63,147 nt of DNA from Actinocrinis puniceicyclus (GTDB lineage Bacteria > Actinomycetota > Actinomycetes > Streptomycetales > Catenulisporaceae): positions 1-63,147 of the forward strand of contig NZ_JAGSXH010000025.1 in the NCBI RefSeq assembly GCF_018283645.1, read 5' to 3'. Positions 10,828-19,660 of this stretch are shown piece after piece (within the stretch, counting starts at the first letter, position 1; every line of letters begins with the position of its first letter). Below the pieces are notes generated by a model. The model saw only the letters and a list, made by a program, of their open reading frames with translations, ran no database searches and was not told where the DNA came from. The position numbers and the translations under genes are program-made.

Positions 10828-10956
10828 GCGGCGCGGCCGGCGACCGCGGGCGCTGCGGAACGGTCGGCCGCAACCGGCTCAGACCTGCCTGCCCCCGGTC
10901 AGACGCAACCGGTTCATCAAGCCCTCGGCTTGGACGGTCCGGGACCGGCCGGGCCG

Positions 10957-10973
10957 GCTGAGATCACCTCAGC
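10957..10973. terminator. Possible small terminator hairpin
   Basis: GCTGAG and CTCAGC form a 6-bp stem with a 5-nt loop between the convergent PfkB and 10969 genes, flanked by GC-rich sequence that may extend pairing. It overlaps the stop codon of the minus-strand gene. Weak evidence. Confidence 0.3.
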
Positions 10974-11412
10974 GGGCCGGTGCCGGTGCAGCCGCGGCAC
11001 CGGAAACGCGCCGCAACGCTGCCTGCTGCGCGCCGGCGAACGCCGCCGCGATGCAGCCGTCGATGATCGCCGCGCGCCGGTACTTGCGGTCGGCCACGGC
11101 CAAGCCCGCCATCGACAGTGCGTGCAGCACATCCACCGCCGTCGCGAGCCGGTGCGCGAGCGGTGCGCGCGTGCTGCCGACCAGTGCGGCCTGCGCGCAG
11201 TGACGCGCGCCGAGGATCCGCGCCACCCGCCTGGCCTGCGGGTCGGCCGGATGCGCCGACGAGAACCGGATCAAGGCGTCCGGGCGGGCCAGCAGCGCCA
11301 CACCGTAGACCAGTCGCGTGAGCGCGAGCCCCCGTACGGCGCCCAACGGCACCTGCGCTTCGGCAGGACCCACGGGCGCGTGTACGAGAGCACGCACATC
11401 GGTGAGCTTCAT
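10969..11412 (-). CDS. Small hydrophobic-helix protein, last gene of the oxidase operon
   Basis: 147 residues, not recognised with certainty. It starts MKLTDVRALVHAPVG and contains two to three moderately hydrophobic Ala/Leu-rich helices (VRGLALTRLVYGVALL, a segment around residue 95, and AAIIDGCIAAAFAG), suggesting a small membrane or membrane-associated protein. ATG at 11412 lies 8 bp after the SDR stop, so it is the distal gene of the minus-strand operon beginning at 17251. Its role is unknown; placement suggests an accessory to the oxidoreductases. Confidence 0.65.
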   Translation of the reverse strand: MKLTDVRALVHAPVGPAEAQVPLGAVRGLALTRLVYGVALLARPDALIRFSSAHPADPQARRVARILGARHCAQAALVGSTRAPLAHRLATAVDVLHALSMAGLAVADRKYRRAAIIDGCIAAAFAGAQQAALRRVSGAAAAPAPAR

Positions 11413-11420
11413 CGGCGCGT

Positions 11421-12443
11421 TCACCTGCGCCGCGCGCCGAGGACTCGCGCGCTGAGCACGCCCAGGCCGGCGGCCACGCCGCCCGCGGCCGCGCCGGCCC
11501 CGGCGAGCCGCGCGTGCCGGGACACCCACACCTGCGGATCCCGGGTGTGCGAGCGGTCGTCGAACACCCCGTGCGCGCCGAAGTCGTGGCCGTCATCGCC
11601 GTCGGCCGCCTCCCACAGGTTCTGCGGCCGGTCCGCGGCGGCCTTCTGGTCCGTCTGCTGGGAATCGAACCCGGTCTTCGCCAGGTACCGGTCCAGTACC
11701 GGCGAGAAGAACTTCTCCGCGGTGATCGTCAACGCCGTGGACAGCCCGACGTAGTACTGCTTGCGTCGCGGATGGTCCGCCGCGAACACCACCGCGCGCG
11801 CCGCCACCTCCGGCTGGTAGATCGGCGGAACCGGCTGCGGATGGTTCGGCATCCGCGAGAGCACCCAGGAGAACTGCGGGGTGTTGACCGCGGGCATCTG
11901 CACTATCGTCAACCCCACCTTGCTGCCCTGGTGCATCAGCTCCGTGCGGATCGACGAGACCACGCCGTTGACCGCGTGTTTCGCCCCGCAGTAGGCCGAC
12001 TGAAGCGGGATCGAGCGGAACCCGAGCGCCGAGCCGACCTGGACGATCACGCCGTGGTCGCGCGGCTGCATCCGGCGCAGCGCCGTGCGCAGCCCGTTGA
12101 CCGACCCGAGGTACGTCACCTCGGTCACCCGGCGGAACTCCTGCGGCTCGATCTCGGTGAACGGCGCGAACACGGAGGTGAAGGCGACGTTCACCCACAC
12201 GTCGATCGGGCCGAACTCCTGCTCCACCCGGGCGGCCGCGGCCTCCAGCTGCTCGGGGTCGGCCACGTCGACCGGAAGCACCAGCGCGGTGCCGCCCAGC
12301 TGCTCGACCTCCTTGGCCGCGGCTTCGAGACCGGTCTCGCCGCGCGCGATCAGCCCGATCCGGGCGCCACGCCGGGCGAACTCGCGCGCGCTCGCCCTCC
12401 CGATACCGCCGCTGGCCCCGGTGATGACAATGGTCTGGCTCAC
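11421..12443 (-). CDS. SDR-family oxidoreductase with C-terminal membrane tail
   Basis: 340 residues. A Rossmann start (VITGASGGIGRASA, TGxxxGIG), the active-site Ser in VQVGSALGF and the YxxxK pair in YCGAKHAVNG make this a classical short-chain dehydrogenase/reductase. Unlike typical SDRs of about 250 residues it has an extra 80 residues ending in an Ala/Gly/Leu-rich stretch and RRR, a likely membrane anchor. The GTG start overlaps the GMC stop by 4 nt (GTGA), with GAGGAG upstream. It probably reduces or oxidises the carbonyl/alcohol pair handled by the GMC enzyme. Substrate unknown. Confidence 0.88.
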   Translation of the reverse strand: MSQTIVITGASGGIGRASAREFARRGARIGLIARGETGLEAAAKEVEQLGGTALVLPVDVADPEQLEAAAARVEQEFGPIDVWVNVAFTSVFAPFTEIEPQEFRRVTEVTYLGSVNGLRTALRRMQPRDHGVIVQVGSALGFRSIPLQSAYCGAKHAVNGVVSSIRTELMHQGSKVGLTIVQMPAVNTPQFSWVLSRMPNHPQPVPPIYQPEVAARAVVFAADHPRRKQYYVGLSTALTITAEKFFSPVLDRYLAKTGFDSQQTDQKAAADRPQNLWEAADGDDGHDFGAHGVFDDRSHTRDPQVWVSRHARLAGAGAAAGGVAAGLGVLSARVLGARRR

Positions 12444-14161
12444 GTTGAATACTCCTCGTGTTGCGTCGGATCGGGGGAGCGCATGCCCGCGCGGGCCCCG
12501 TCGGCCAGCAGCCGGGCCGCGCGGTCGACAAGCGCCATGATGGTCAGGGCCGGATTCACCGAACCCTGAGTCGGGAACACACTGCCGTCGGTGATCAGCA
12601 GGTTCGGGATCGAGAAGGTGCGCAGGCTGGCATCCACCACACCCTCCTGCGCGGTGCGGCCCATCCGCGCGCCGCCGACCAGGTGCGCGAAGCGCTGGAT
12701 GGTCATCACCTCGGCGGCCCCGGCCGCGTGCAGGATCTCCTCCATCCTGGCCTGAGCCGCCTTCATCAGCGCTCGATCGTTGTCGCACATGCTGTACGAC
12801 ATGTCGACCACCGGCAGCCCGTACCGGTCCCGCTGGTCGGCCAGGGTCACCCGGTTCTGCGGCAGCGGCAGGAACTCGCACAGCGCGCCGAGAGTGGACC
12901 AGTGCACGTAGTCGCTCATGTACGTGCGCAGATTCTCGCCCCAGTGCCCCTGCGCCGAGACGTGCTCGGCCCAGGTGATCGGCAGCGGCGAGACGTTCTG
13001 AACGGAGAACCCGCGCCGGTACGGTTTGGCCGGATCCGTCTCGTAGAACTCCTCGCAGCTGACCTCCGGAGGCGGCGCCTTGTACATGCGCACCTCCTCG
13101 GCGAACCGTCCCGCGGTCTGCGGCGCGCCCTGCACCATCAGGTAGCGGCCGACCAGATCGTGCTCGTTGCACAGGCCGTCCGGGTGGTGCTTGTTCGCGG
13201 AGTTCAGCAACAGCCGCGGCGTTTCCAGCGAGTACCCGGCCACCGCGACCATCCGCGCGGCCTGGAAGTGCTCGCGCCCGCGCAGGAAGTAGCGCACCCC
13301 GGTGACGTACCGGCCCTCACGATCGGTCTCTATCGCGCTGACCATCGCGTCCGAGCGGATTTCCGCGCCGTGCGCCAACGCGTCCGGCACGTGCGTGATC
13401 AGCGGCGAAGCCTTGGCGTTGACCTTGCAGCCCTGCAGGCAGAAGCCGCGGTAGATGCAGTGCGGCCGGTTGCCGAAGCGGCCGTTGGTGATCGCCACGG
13501 GACCGACCCGCGCCTCGATGCCCAGGGCGGCGGCGCCGCGCAGGAAGACCTCGCCGTTGCCGCCGACCGGGTGCGGCGCGTGCGGATAACCGTGCGGGTC
13601 GCCCCAGGGCCAGTGCTGCCCGGCCACCGGCAGTTCCCGCTCGATCCGCTCGTAGTAGGGCCGCAGGTCCGCGTACTCGATCGGCCAGTCCTGGCCGACG
13701 CCGTCCACCGTGCGCGTGTGGAAGTCGGAGGGATGCAGCCGCGGCGCGTACCCGGCGAAGTGCACCATCGAGCCGCCGACGCCGCGCCCGGAGTTGTTCG
13801 AACCCAGCGGCACCGGATCCGAACCGGAGATCACCCGCGGCTCGGTCCAGTACAGGTGGTGCGAACCGGCCTCGTCGCTGACCCAGTGCGCGTCCGGATC
13901 CCAGAACGGACCGGCCTCCAGAACCACCACCGACCAGCCGGCCCGCGCCATCCGCTGCGCGAGCGTGGAGCCGCCCGCGCCGCACCCGACGATCACCAGG
14001 TCCACCTCGTCGGCGTCCCGATGCCGCCGCATGTTCTCGATCAGCGCCTTGTCGAAGCGGGTGCCGTCGTTCGGCAGCAGCCACGCGGACTCGTTGCGCG
14101 CCCGCACCCGCCGCGTCGAGAGCCTCTCGGTCAGAGCATTGACGTCAGTGAACGAACTCAC
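12440..14161 (-). CDS. GMC-family FAD oxidoreductase (gluconate 2-dehydrogenase large-subunit type)
   Basis: 573 residues. The FAD-binding motif is VDLVIVGCGAGGSTLAQRMA about 40 residues from the start, with a second flavin region (SNNSGRGVGGSM). The Cys-containing FCLQGCKVNAK segment and the C-terminal LITDGSVFPTQGSVNPALT are typical of membrane-linked sugar/polyol dehydrogenases. GTG at 14161 overlaps the stop of subunit 3 (GTGA) and follows GGAGGAAG. It should oxidise an alcohol or sugar hydroxyl and pass electrons to a respiratory acceptor; no cytochrome subunit is encoded nearby, which is unusual. Confidence 0.9.
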   Translation of the reverse strand: MSSFTDVNALTERLSTRRVRARNESAWLLPNDGTRFDKALIENMRRHRDADEVDLVIVGCGAGGSTLAQRMARAGWSVVVLEAGPFWDPDAHWVSDEAGSHHLYWTEPRVISGSDPVPLGSNNSGRGVGGSMVHFAGYAPRLHPSDFHTRTVDGVGQDWPIEYADLRPYYERIERELPVAGQHWPWGDPHGYPHAPHPVGGNGEVFLRGAAALGIEARVGPVAITNGRFGNRPHCIYRGFCLQGCKVNAKASPLITHVPDALAHGAEIRSDAMVSAIETDREGRYVTGVRYFLRGREHFQAARMVAVAGYSLETPRLLLNSANKHHPDGLCNEHDLVGRYLMVQGAPQTAGRFAEEVRMYKAPPPEVSCEEFYETDPAKPYRRGFSVQNVSPLPITWAEHVSAQGHWGENLRTYMSDYVHWSTLGALCEFLPLPQNRVTLADQRDRYGLPVVDMSYSMCDNDRALMKAAQARMEEILHAAGAAEVMTIQRFAHLVGGARMGRTAQEGVVDASLRTFSIPNLLITDGSVFPTQGSVNPALTIMALVDRAARLLADGARAGMRSPDPTQHEEYST

Positions 14162-14826
14162 AGGGGATCTTCCTCCGGATGCGTGTCGGCGACCTCCCAG
14201 GGTTCGCGCTGCCCGACGCCGCGCCGCATGTAGCCGCGCGGATAGGCGGGGCCGCCGAAACCGATCTCGTTCCACGCCCACGGATGCGAGTAGAACGCGG
14301 TGCACGCGTACCTGGTCCACAGGCTCCAGACATGCCCGGCCGGCATGCCGTGCCAGGGCTTGCTCTCCAGGCTCTGCACCGTGCGGATGATGTCGGCCTG
14401 CTCCTCCCGGCTCAGGTTCGCGAAGCAGACCCCGTCCTCACCGGCCGCGGCGCGGGCGTCCACGTCCAGCGCGGCCAGCGAGCGGCGCCAGGCCTCGCCG
14501 TCCTCGGGCATGTCCTCGTAGCGCCAGCCGTCGGTCTGCCCCTCGGCCAGGCGCGCGTCCACCATCTGAACCACCGGCACCCTCGGTTCCTCCCACTGCG
14601 CGAGCAGGTGATCGAACAGGGCGCCGGCGGCCGCCTCCTCGGCCGGTCCGAAGAACCGCAGATCCGGTTGCAGGCCGAGCCTTTCCAGCACCACGCCGGA
14701 GGTCGTCGCGTCCCAGGTGTGCGCCTGCTCGATGACGTCGAAGCCGGGGAAGCGCTCGTTCTCACCGCCGCCGGGCACCCGCTCGCGCTCCGCGGCACGC
14801 AGCTCGCGCCCGGACGCCCGGCTCAT
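14158..14826 (-). CDS. Gluconate 2-dehydrogenase subunit 3 family protein
   Basis: 222 residues with the small-subunit pattern: an N-terminal half rich in charged helices, FANLSREEQADIIRTVQS near residue 140, and the C-terminal Trp/Tyr-rich TAFYSHPWAWNEIGFGG and AYPRGYM. This subunit normally pairs with the FAD subunit encoded next to it and carries a Tat signal; none is evident here, so the complex may stay on the cytoplasmic face. ATG at 14826 overlaps the upstream stop (ATGA), and its stop overlaps the GMC start (GTGA): three genes in tight translational coupling. Confidence 0.85.
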   Translation of the reverse strand: MSRASGRELRAAERERVPGGGENERFPGFDVIEQAHTWDATTSGVVLERLGLQPDLRFFGPAEEAAAGALFDHLLAQWEEPRVPVVQMVDARLAEGQTDGWRYEDMPEDGEAWRRSLAALDVDARAAAGEDGVCFANLSREEQADIIRTVQSLESKPWHGMPAGHVWSLWTRYACTAFYSHPWAWNEIGFGGPAYPRGYMRRGVGQREPWEVADTHPEEDPL

Positions 14827-15407
14827 CGCTCCCGCCGCAGCACGGAGGCCACCAGGCCCATCCCGCCGACCATCGTCACCAGCAGCGGGGCGAACAGCGG
14901 CGGGCCCAGTTCCACGTTGTAGCGCGCCATCGACCAGCCGCCGGGCTTCTGCGCGATGCCGCGCACGTGCAGGTAAGTGCCCTGCAACCCGTTCGCCACG
15001 ATCGCCGCCGAGGCGAGCGGCAGCACCGTGCGGGCCGCCCGGTCGCTGCGGAAACCGGCCACGCCCGCGGCCGCGCCGAGCGGGCCGAGCACCACCGGCC
15101 ACCACATCATCTTGTTGCCGAAGCTGGCCCGGTCGTGCTCCAGGTAGATCTCGGCCGCGGTGACCATCGAACCGGCCGCGGTCAGCAGCGAGAGCGTGCG
15201 CTCGAAGCGGCCGTGGCGCACGTTCCACAGCAGCCGCGCCGCGAGGCCGGCCGCCTCGCCGCCCTCGGCGAGCGCGGCACCCTTGACCGCCGCGCCGACG
15301 CCCTTGACCGCCGCCCCGACCGCCGCCGCGCTCCCCGCGGTAGCAGGACCCTTACGCAACGCGGCAGCCTCCGCGAGCACCGTCCTCGGGTGAACAAGCA
15401 GACCCAT
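14823..15407 (-). CDS. Multi-pass membrane protein of the oxidase operon
   Basis: 194 residues. An N-terminal Ala/Gly-rich region with two near-identical pieces (AAVKGVGAAVKGAALAEG) precedes three to four hydrophobic segments (around LLTAAGSMVTAAEIYLEH, MMWWPVVLGPLGAAAGVAGF, TVLPLASAAIVANGL and FAPLLVTMVGGMGLVASVL). No heme-binding CXXCH is present, though HDR and HVR histidines sit beside the membrane segments. It is always tied to the oxidoreductase genes here by 20-bp and 4-bp junctions and may be the membrane anchor or electron-transfer partner in place of a cytochrome. That role is inference. Confidence 0.75.
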   Translation of the reverse strand: MGLLVHPRTVLAEAAALRKGPATAGSAAAVGAAVKGVGAAVKGAALAEGGEAAGLAARLLWNVRHGRFERTLSLLTAAGSMVTAAEIYLEHDRASFGNKMMWWPVVLGPLGAAAGVAGFRSDRAARTVLPLASAAIVANGLQGTYLHVRGIAQKPGGWSMARYNVELGPPLFAPLLVTMVGGMGLVASVLRRER

Positions 15408-15427
15408 GGTCCCCTCGCCTCTCACGT

Positions 15428-17251
15428 TCACTGGCCTTCTTCGGCGCCCGGCCGGTCCTGGCGGTCCCGGCCTCCCGGCAGGAACTCCTGGATCTTGGCC
15501 TTGACGCCCTGCCGCACCATCCCGGCGCGATCCGGGTCGCCGTGGATGACCGCGGCGGCGGCCGCCTCGATCTGCTCGAGCGTCGCGTGCGGCGGGATCG
15601 GCGGCACCGCGGGGTCGGTGCGGAAATCGATGACGAACGGCCGGTCCGCGGCCAGCGCCTGCTGCCAGGCCGCCTCGACCTGGTCCGGCTTCTCCACCCG
15701 CACCCCGTCCAGGCCGATCGAGCGGGCGAAGTCCGCGTAGTGCACGTCGGGGATCGCCTGCGAGGGCACGAACTGCGGCGCGCCCTCCATCGCGCGCATC
15801 TCCCAGGTCACCTGGTTCAGGTCCTGGTTGTTGAGCACCGCGACGATCATCCGCGGGTCGCTCCACTGCTCCCAGTACTTCGCCGCGGTGATCAGCTCGG
15901 CCATGCCGTTCATCTGCATCGCCCCGTCGCCGACCAGCGCGACCACCGGCCGGTCCGGGTGCGCGAACTTCGCGCCGATGGCGTACGGCACGCCGGGGCC
16001 CATCGTCGCCAGCGTGCCCGAGAGCGAGCCGCGCATCCGCCCGCGCATGCGGATGTGCCGCGCGTACCAGTTGGCGGACGAACCCGAGTCGCTGGCCAGG
16101 ATCACGTCGTCGGGCAGCAGGCCGTCCACCGCGTGCACGACGTACTCGGGGTTGATCGGCTCGGCGTCCACGGCGGCGCGCCGCTGCATGACCTCCCACC
16201 AGCGCGCGACGTTCTGCTCCACGCCCTCGCGCCAAGCACGCTCCTCCTTGCGGCGCAGCAGCGGAATCAGCCGGGTCAGCGTCTGCTCCGCGTCGCCGAC
16301 CAGATTCACCTCGAAGGGGTACCGCAGTCCGATCATCGACGGATCGATGTCGATCTGCACGGCCCGCGCCTGGCCGAACTTCGGCAGGAACTGCGTGTAG
16401 GGGAAGCTGGACCCGATCACCAGCAGGGTGTCGCAGTCGCGCATCAGCTCGTACGAGGGGCGCGTTCCCAGCAGGCCGATCGAACCGGTGACATACGGCA
16501 GTTCGTCCGACAGCGCGTCCTTGCCCAGCAGCGCCTTGGCCACGCCCGCGCCAAGCAGGTCGGCGACCTGCTCCACCTGCTGCCGGGCGCCGCGCGCGCC
16601 CTGCCCGACCAGCATCGCGACCTTCTCGCCCGCGTTCAGCAGGTCGGCGGCCCGCTGCAGGTCCGCGTCGTGCGGCACCGGGGCGTAACGGCTCAGGCCC
16701 AGGCTGGAGGGCACCATCTTGAACGCGTGCTCCGGCGCCTCGTATTCGAGTTCTTGTACGTCCGCCGGGATGATCACGGCGGTGACGGTGTGCCGCGCGT
16801 ACGCGATCCGGATCGCCCGGTCGATCACGTTCGGCAGCTGCTGCGGAACGGTGACCATCTCGCAGTACTCGGACGCCACGTCCTTGTACAGGCTCAGCAG
16901 GTCGACCTCCTGCTGGTAGGAGCCGCCCATCGCGCTGCGGTTGGTCTGCCCCACGATCGCCACCACCGGAACGTGGTCGAGTTTGGCGTCGTAGAGGCCG
17001 TTGAGCAGGTGGATCGCGCCCGGCCCCGAGGTCGCGGCGCACACCCCGACCTTCCCGGAGAACTTCGCGTAGCCCACGGCCTGGAACGCCGCCATCTCCT
17101 CGTGCCGGGCCTGGACGAACATCGGCCGGTTCTCGGCGCGCCCCCAGGCGGCGAGCAGGCCGTTGATACCGTCTCCGGCATATGCGAAGACGTGCTCGAC
17201 CCCCCAGTCGCGCAGGCGGTTGAGGACGAAGTCGGAAACCTTCTCGGCCAT
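15428..17251 (-). CDS. Thiamine-pyrophosphate enzyme, pyruvate oxidase/acetolactate synthase type
   Basis: 607 residues with the three-domain TPP layout. The cofactor-activating Glu is in ARHEEMAAFQAVGYAK, about residue 50; the TPP/Mg motif starts GDGAMQMNGMAE near residue 430 and ends about 28 residues later at VLNNQ. It resembles PoxB-like pyruvate dehydrogenases (quinone) more than acetolactate synthase, but the C-terminus lacks a clear PoxB lipid-binding helix. ATG at 17251 follows GGAGGGAG; the longer frame upstream has no homology. It is the first gene of the six-gene operon and could feed or remove 2-oxoacids in the same oxidative route. Confidence 0.88.
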   Translation of the reverse strand: MAEKVSDFVLNRLRDWGVEHVFAYAGDGINGLLAAWGRAENRPMFVQARHEEMAAFQAVGYAKFSGKVGVCAATSGPGAIHLLNGLYDAKLDHVPVVAIVGQTNRSAMGGSYQQEVDLLSLYKDVASEYCEMVTVPQQLPNVIDRAIRIAYARHTVTAVIIPADVQELEYEAPEHAFKMVPSSLGLSRYAPVPHDADLQRAADLLNAGEKVAMLVGQGARGARQQVEQVADLLGAGVAKALLGKDALSDELPYVTGSIGLLGTRPSYELMRDCDTLLVIGSSFPYTQFLPKFGQARAVQIDIDPSMIGLRYPFEVNLVGDAEQTLTRLIPLLRRKEERAWREGVEQNVARWWEVMQRRAAVDAEPINPEYVVHAVDGLLPDDVILASDSGSSANWYARHIRMRGRMRGSLSGTLATMGPGVPYAIGAKFAHPDRPVVALVGDGAMQMNGMAELITAAKYWEQWSDPRMIVAVLNNQDLNQVTWEMRAMEGAPQFVPSQAIPDVHYADFARSIGLDGVRVEKPDQVEAAWQQALAADRPFVIDFRTDPAVPPIPPHATLEQIEAAAAAVIHGDPDRAGMVRQGVKAKIQEFLPGGRDRQDRPGAEEGQ

Positions 17252-17499
17252 CGTTTTCTGGCACTCCCTCCGGTGATCATCAGTGGTGATCATCAGTCGG
17301 CGTCGCTCGGGGACGCGCGGCAATGACGCGGTCCATCCCGGGTAACCGGCCGGCGCTGCCGAAAACTGCGCGGTCCGGCTGACCGGCCAGTACTGCCCCG
17401 GTCCGCCGGAATCATTCGCCACCGCAACGATCGGCGTACCGGCGGCGGCGGGCCGTGCCTCACGGCCGGAAGCGCCCGCGCCCGCCGCGACGAGCGTCG

Positions 17500-18372
17500 T
17501 CACAGCCGGGTGCGCCCGGCCTGTCGCGACGACGCGGAGTTCGACGCGAGTCGCATCGCGCCCCACAGCATCAGGCCGATCCCGGCCGCCTCAAGCACTA
17601 TCCATCCGCCCAGCCGGATGCGCTCGCCGAACATCGTCACGCCCAGCAAAGTGCTGGCAATCGGGTCACTTGTGGTCAGCGCCGGCTGGGTGACGGCAAG
17701 CGTGGCGCTCTGCAAGGCGTACTGCAGCAGAAGCAGGCTGCCCACGCCCGCGCCGGCCATCGCGTAGAGCAGCCAGGAGCCGAACAGCGCGCCGAACCCG
17801 TGCGACGCGCGCTGCGTCGCGTCCTTCATCAGCGCCGCGGTCAGCGCAAAGCCGACGCCCGAGCCGGTGCCCAGCAGCGCGCCGCGCGGCGGTCCGTCGC
17901 GGCGGTGCCCGATCGCGGTCAAGGCGCCGGCCAGCGCTCCTGTCGAGGCCGCGGCGATCACCCACATCGTCGTCGACGGGGTGCGCTGGCCCGGCGACGG
18001 CGCCGCGCCGACCAGCAGCAGCGCGAGCCCCGCGGTCAGTGCCGCGATGGCGTGCCAGCCGGCGCGGTCCAGCGGGGTGCGCGAGAGCCGCGACGCGAGC
18101 AGCAGCGTGAACGGCAGTTCGGCGGTCAGCAGGGGCTGCACGAGCGAGAGCCCGCCGAGGTACAGCGCGACCGCCTGCAACAGGAAGGCCGCGATCAGGC
18201 ATCCGATCCCGGCGAGCCACACCCGGCGGCGGATCAGCTCCGTGATCAGGTTACGGCGGCTCTCCTGCTCGGGCGGGGAGCGCCGCGCGGCGCGGCGTTG
18301 CAGCACGGAGGCAGTCGCGTTGGCCGCCGCGGCTCCCAGCGCCGCCGGGACCGCGGCCAGTTGCGAGCTCAC
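17500..18372 (-). CDS. DMT-superfamily (EamA-like) permease
   Basis: 290 residues, about ten hydrophobic segments arranged as two halves, as in drug/metabolite transporters. The first segment contains NATASVLQRRAARR, closely matching NASASVLQRRAASE of the permease at 57076; the two proteins also share VALVQP/LSLVQP and QPxLT(I/T)xD motifs and are paralogues. GTG start at 18372. It lies 128 bp upstream of the TPP-enzyme operon on the same strand direction but its stop (17500) and the 248-bp gap suggest separate transcription. Substrate unknown. Confidence 0.8.
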   Translation of the reverse strand: MSSQLAAVPAALGAAAANATASVLQRRAARRSPPEQESRRNLITELIRRRVWLAGIGCLIAAFLLQAVALYLGGLSLVQPLLTAELPFTLLLASRLSRTPLDRAGWHAIAALTAGLALLLVGAAPSPGQRTPSTTMWVIAAASTGALAGALTAIGHRRDGPPRGALLGTGSGVGFALTAALMKDATQRASHGFGALFGSWLLYAMAGAGVGSLLLLQYALQSATLAVTQPALTTSDPIASTLLGVTMFGERIRLGGWIVLEAAGIGLMLWGAMRLASNSASSRQAGRTRL

Positions 18373-18511
18373 GGCCAGGCGCCGCGGCCGGCAGCGGAAG
18401 GGGAGTCAGCGGGAGGAATCGGCACGGATCACTACTGACCGGTTTCGTCCTGGTGACACGGCTCCTGTGACACGGCTCCCGGTGGCACGGGTGGTTCTAC
18501 TCGGCGGGCTC

Positions 18512-19318
18512 TCAACACAGCGCCGTACGCAGTCGGGCGAGCACGGAGGCGAGCAGCCGCGAGATGTGCATCTGCGAACAACCGAGGCGCGCCCCGATCT
18601 CCCGCTGGGTCATCCCGTGGAAGAAATGCATCATCAGGATGCTGCGATCCCGCTCGTTCAGCTGCGCGATCAGCGGTTTGAGCGCCGTACGGTTCACCAC
18701 CGTCTCGAAGCGCGCGTCCTCGCCGCCGATCAGGTCGCCCAGGCTCGGGGCACCCGGTTCGCCGCGCAGCGGCCGGTCCAGCGAGGCGACGGTGTAGCCG
18801 TCCAGCGCCACCAGCGCCTCGGTCACCAGTTCGGCGGGCGCGCCGACGTGCTCGGCGAGCTCGGCGACGGACGGCGAGCGGGCCAACTGCCGGGTGAGCT
18901 GTTCGGCGGCGGCGCGCACCGTGCGCGTCAACTCCTGGACGGACCGCGGCACGTGTACGTCCCAGGTCGCGTCCCGGAAGTACTTCTTGATCTCGCCGAG
19001 CATCACCGGCGTGGCGTAGCCCAGGAACGCCGTGCCGCGCTCCGGGTCGAACTGGTCCACTGCCTTCACCAGCGCCAGGTAGGCCACCTGGACGAAGTCC
19101 TCGACCAGTTCTCCGCGGCCGCCGTAGCGCAGCGCGATGTGGCGCGCATAGGTCAGATGGTCCTCGATCAGCGCGGCGCGCAGCGCGCCGCGTTCCGGAT
19201 CGTCGTCGTTCAGCGCGCGCAGCCTGCGGAAGCGGCGTAGCGTCTCCGCGCGCTGCTCGGCGCGTGCGCCCGTGTTCCGGGCGGTGGCCTGCGCGTTCGG
19301 GTCTTGGTTACATGCCAC
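18512..19318 (-). CDS. RNA polymerase sigma factor, SigB/SigF/SigG stress family
   Basis: About 268 residues. Region 2 is clear (HLTYARHIALRYGGRGELVE, VAYLALVKAVDQFDPERG, ATPVMLGEIKKYFRD) and is followed by HVPRSVQEL, region 3 and a region 4 helix-turn-helix (MTQREIGARLGCSQMHISRL). This is the group controlled by partner switching with anti-sigma kinases and STAS antagonists. The start is uncertain; GTG at 19318 begins just before a family-like N-terminus and has no strong ribosome site. No anti-sigma gene is adjacent, but MEDS-STAS and MEDS-ATPase proteins occur at 23.6-25.4 kb and 43.7 kb. Confidence 0.88.
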   Translation of the reverse strand: MACNQDPNAQATARNTGARAEQRAETLRRFRRLRALNDDDPERGALRAALIEDHLTYARHIALRYGGRGELVEDFVQVAYLALVKAVDQFDPERGTAFLGYATPVMLGEIKKYFRDATWDVHVPRSVQELTRTVRAAAEQLTRQLARSPSVAELAEHVGAPAELVTEALVALDGYTVASLDRPLRGEPGAPSLGDLIGGEDARFETVVNRTALKPLIAQLNERDRSILMMHFFHGMTQREIGARLGCSQMHISRLLASVLARLRTALC

Positions 19319-19411
19319 GGCAGCGACGATTCCGAGTCGGCCACCGTGACGGTGTGGCTGTGTGCATCGCTTGCATGAGGACCACGGTAGTAAGATCCAA
19401 CAGATCGCTGT

Positions 19412-19437
19412 ATTGCGCAAATGTGACCGTGCGCAAT
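19412..19437. promoter_or_regulatory. Palindrome upstream of the sigma factor gene
   Basis: ATTGCGCA (19412-19419) and TGCGCAAT (19430-19437) are perfect 8-bp arms with a 10-nt spacer, roughly 100 nt upstream of the proposed sigma-factor start and in the only AT-richer part of the 342-bp gap 19319-19660. This could be an operator or contain its promoter elements. I see no gene in the gap. Confidence 0.5.
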
Positions 19438-19660
19438 CAACGGGCTTCGCTTCCTGCGCCTTCGTCCGGCGACGGCGGCGTCTTGCGCGTGCCGCAGATC
19501 GATCGAAGGGATGATGGGGCCGGCGCGGCCCGGGTGGCACGCTGTGCGCCGCCTCGCAGCACCGATCGCCCACATGGCCGTATCGCCGGAAGGTACGGGC
19601 TGGCCGCGCGTCACGCCGCGCGCGTCACGCAGAGACCGGTGAGAACGTGGGGGAATGTCG

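Noticed and set aside
14823-17264. Single 813-residue minus-strand frame ending in the membrane protein
   Set aside because: Its first three quarters are an out-of-frame reading of the TPP enzyme; only the last 194 residues after the ATG at 15407 look real.
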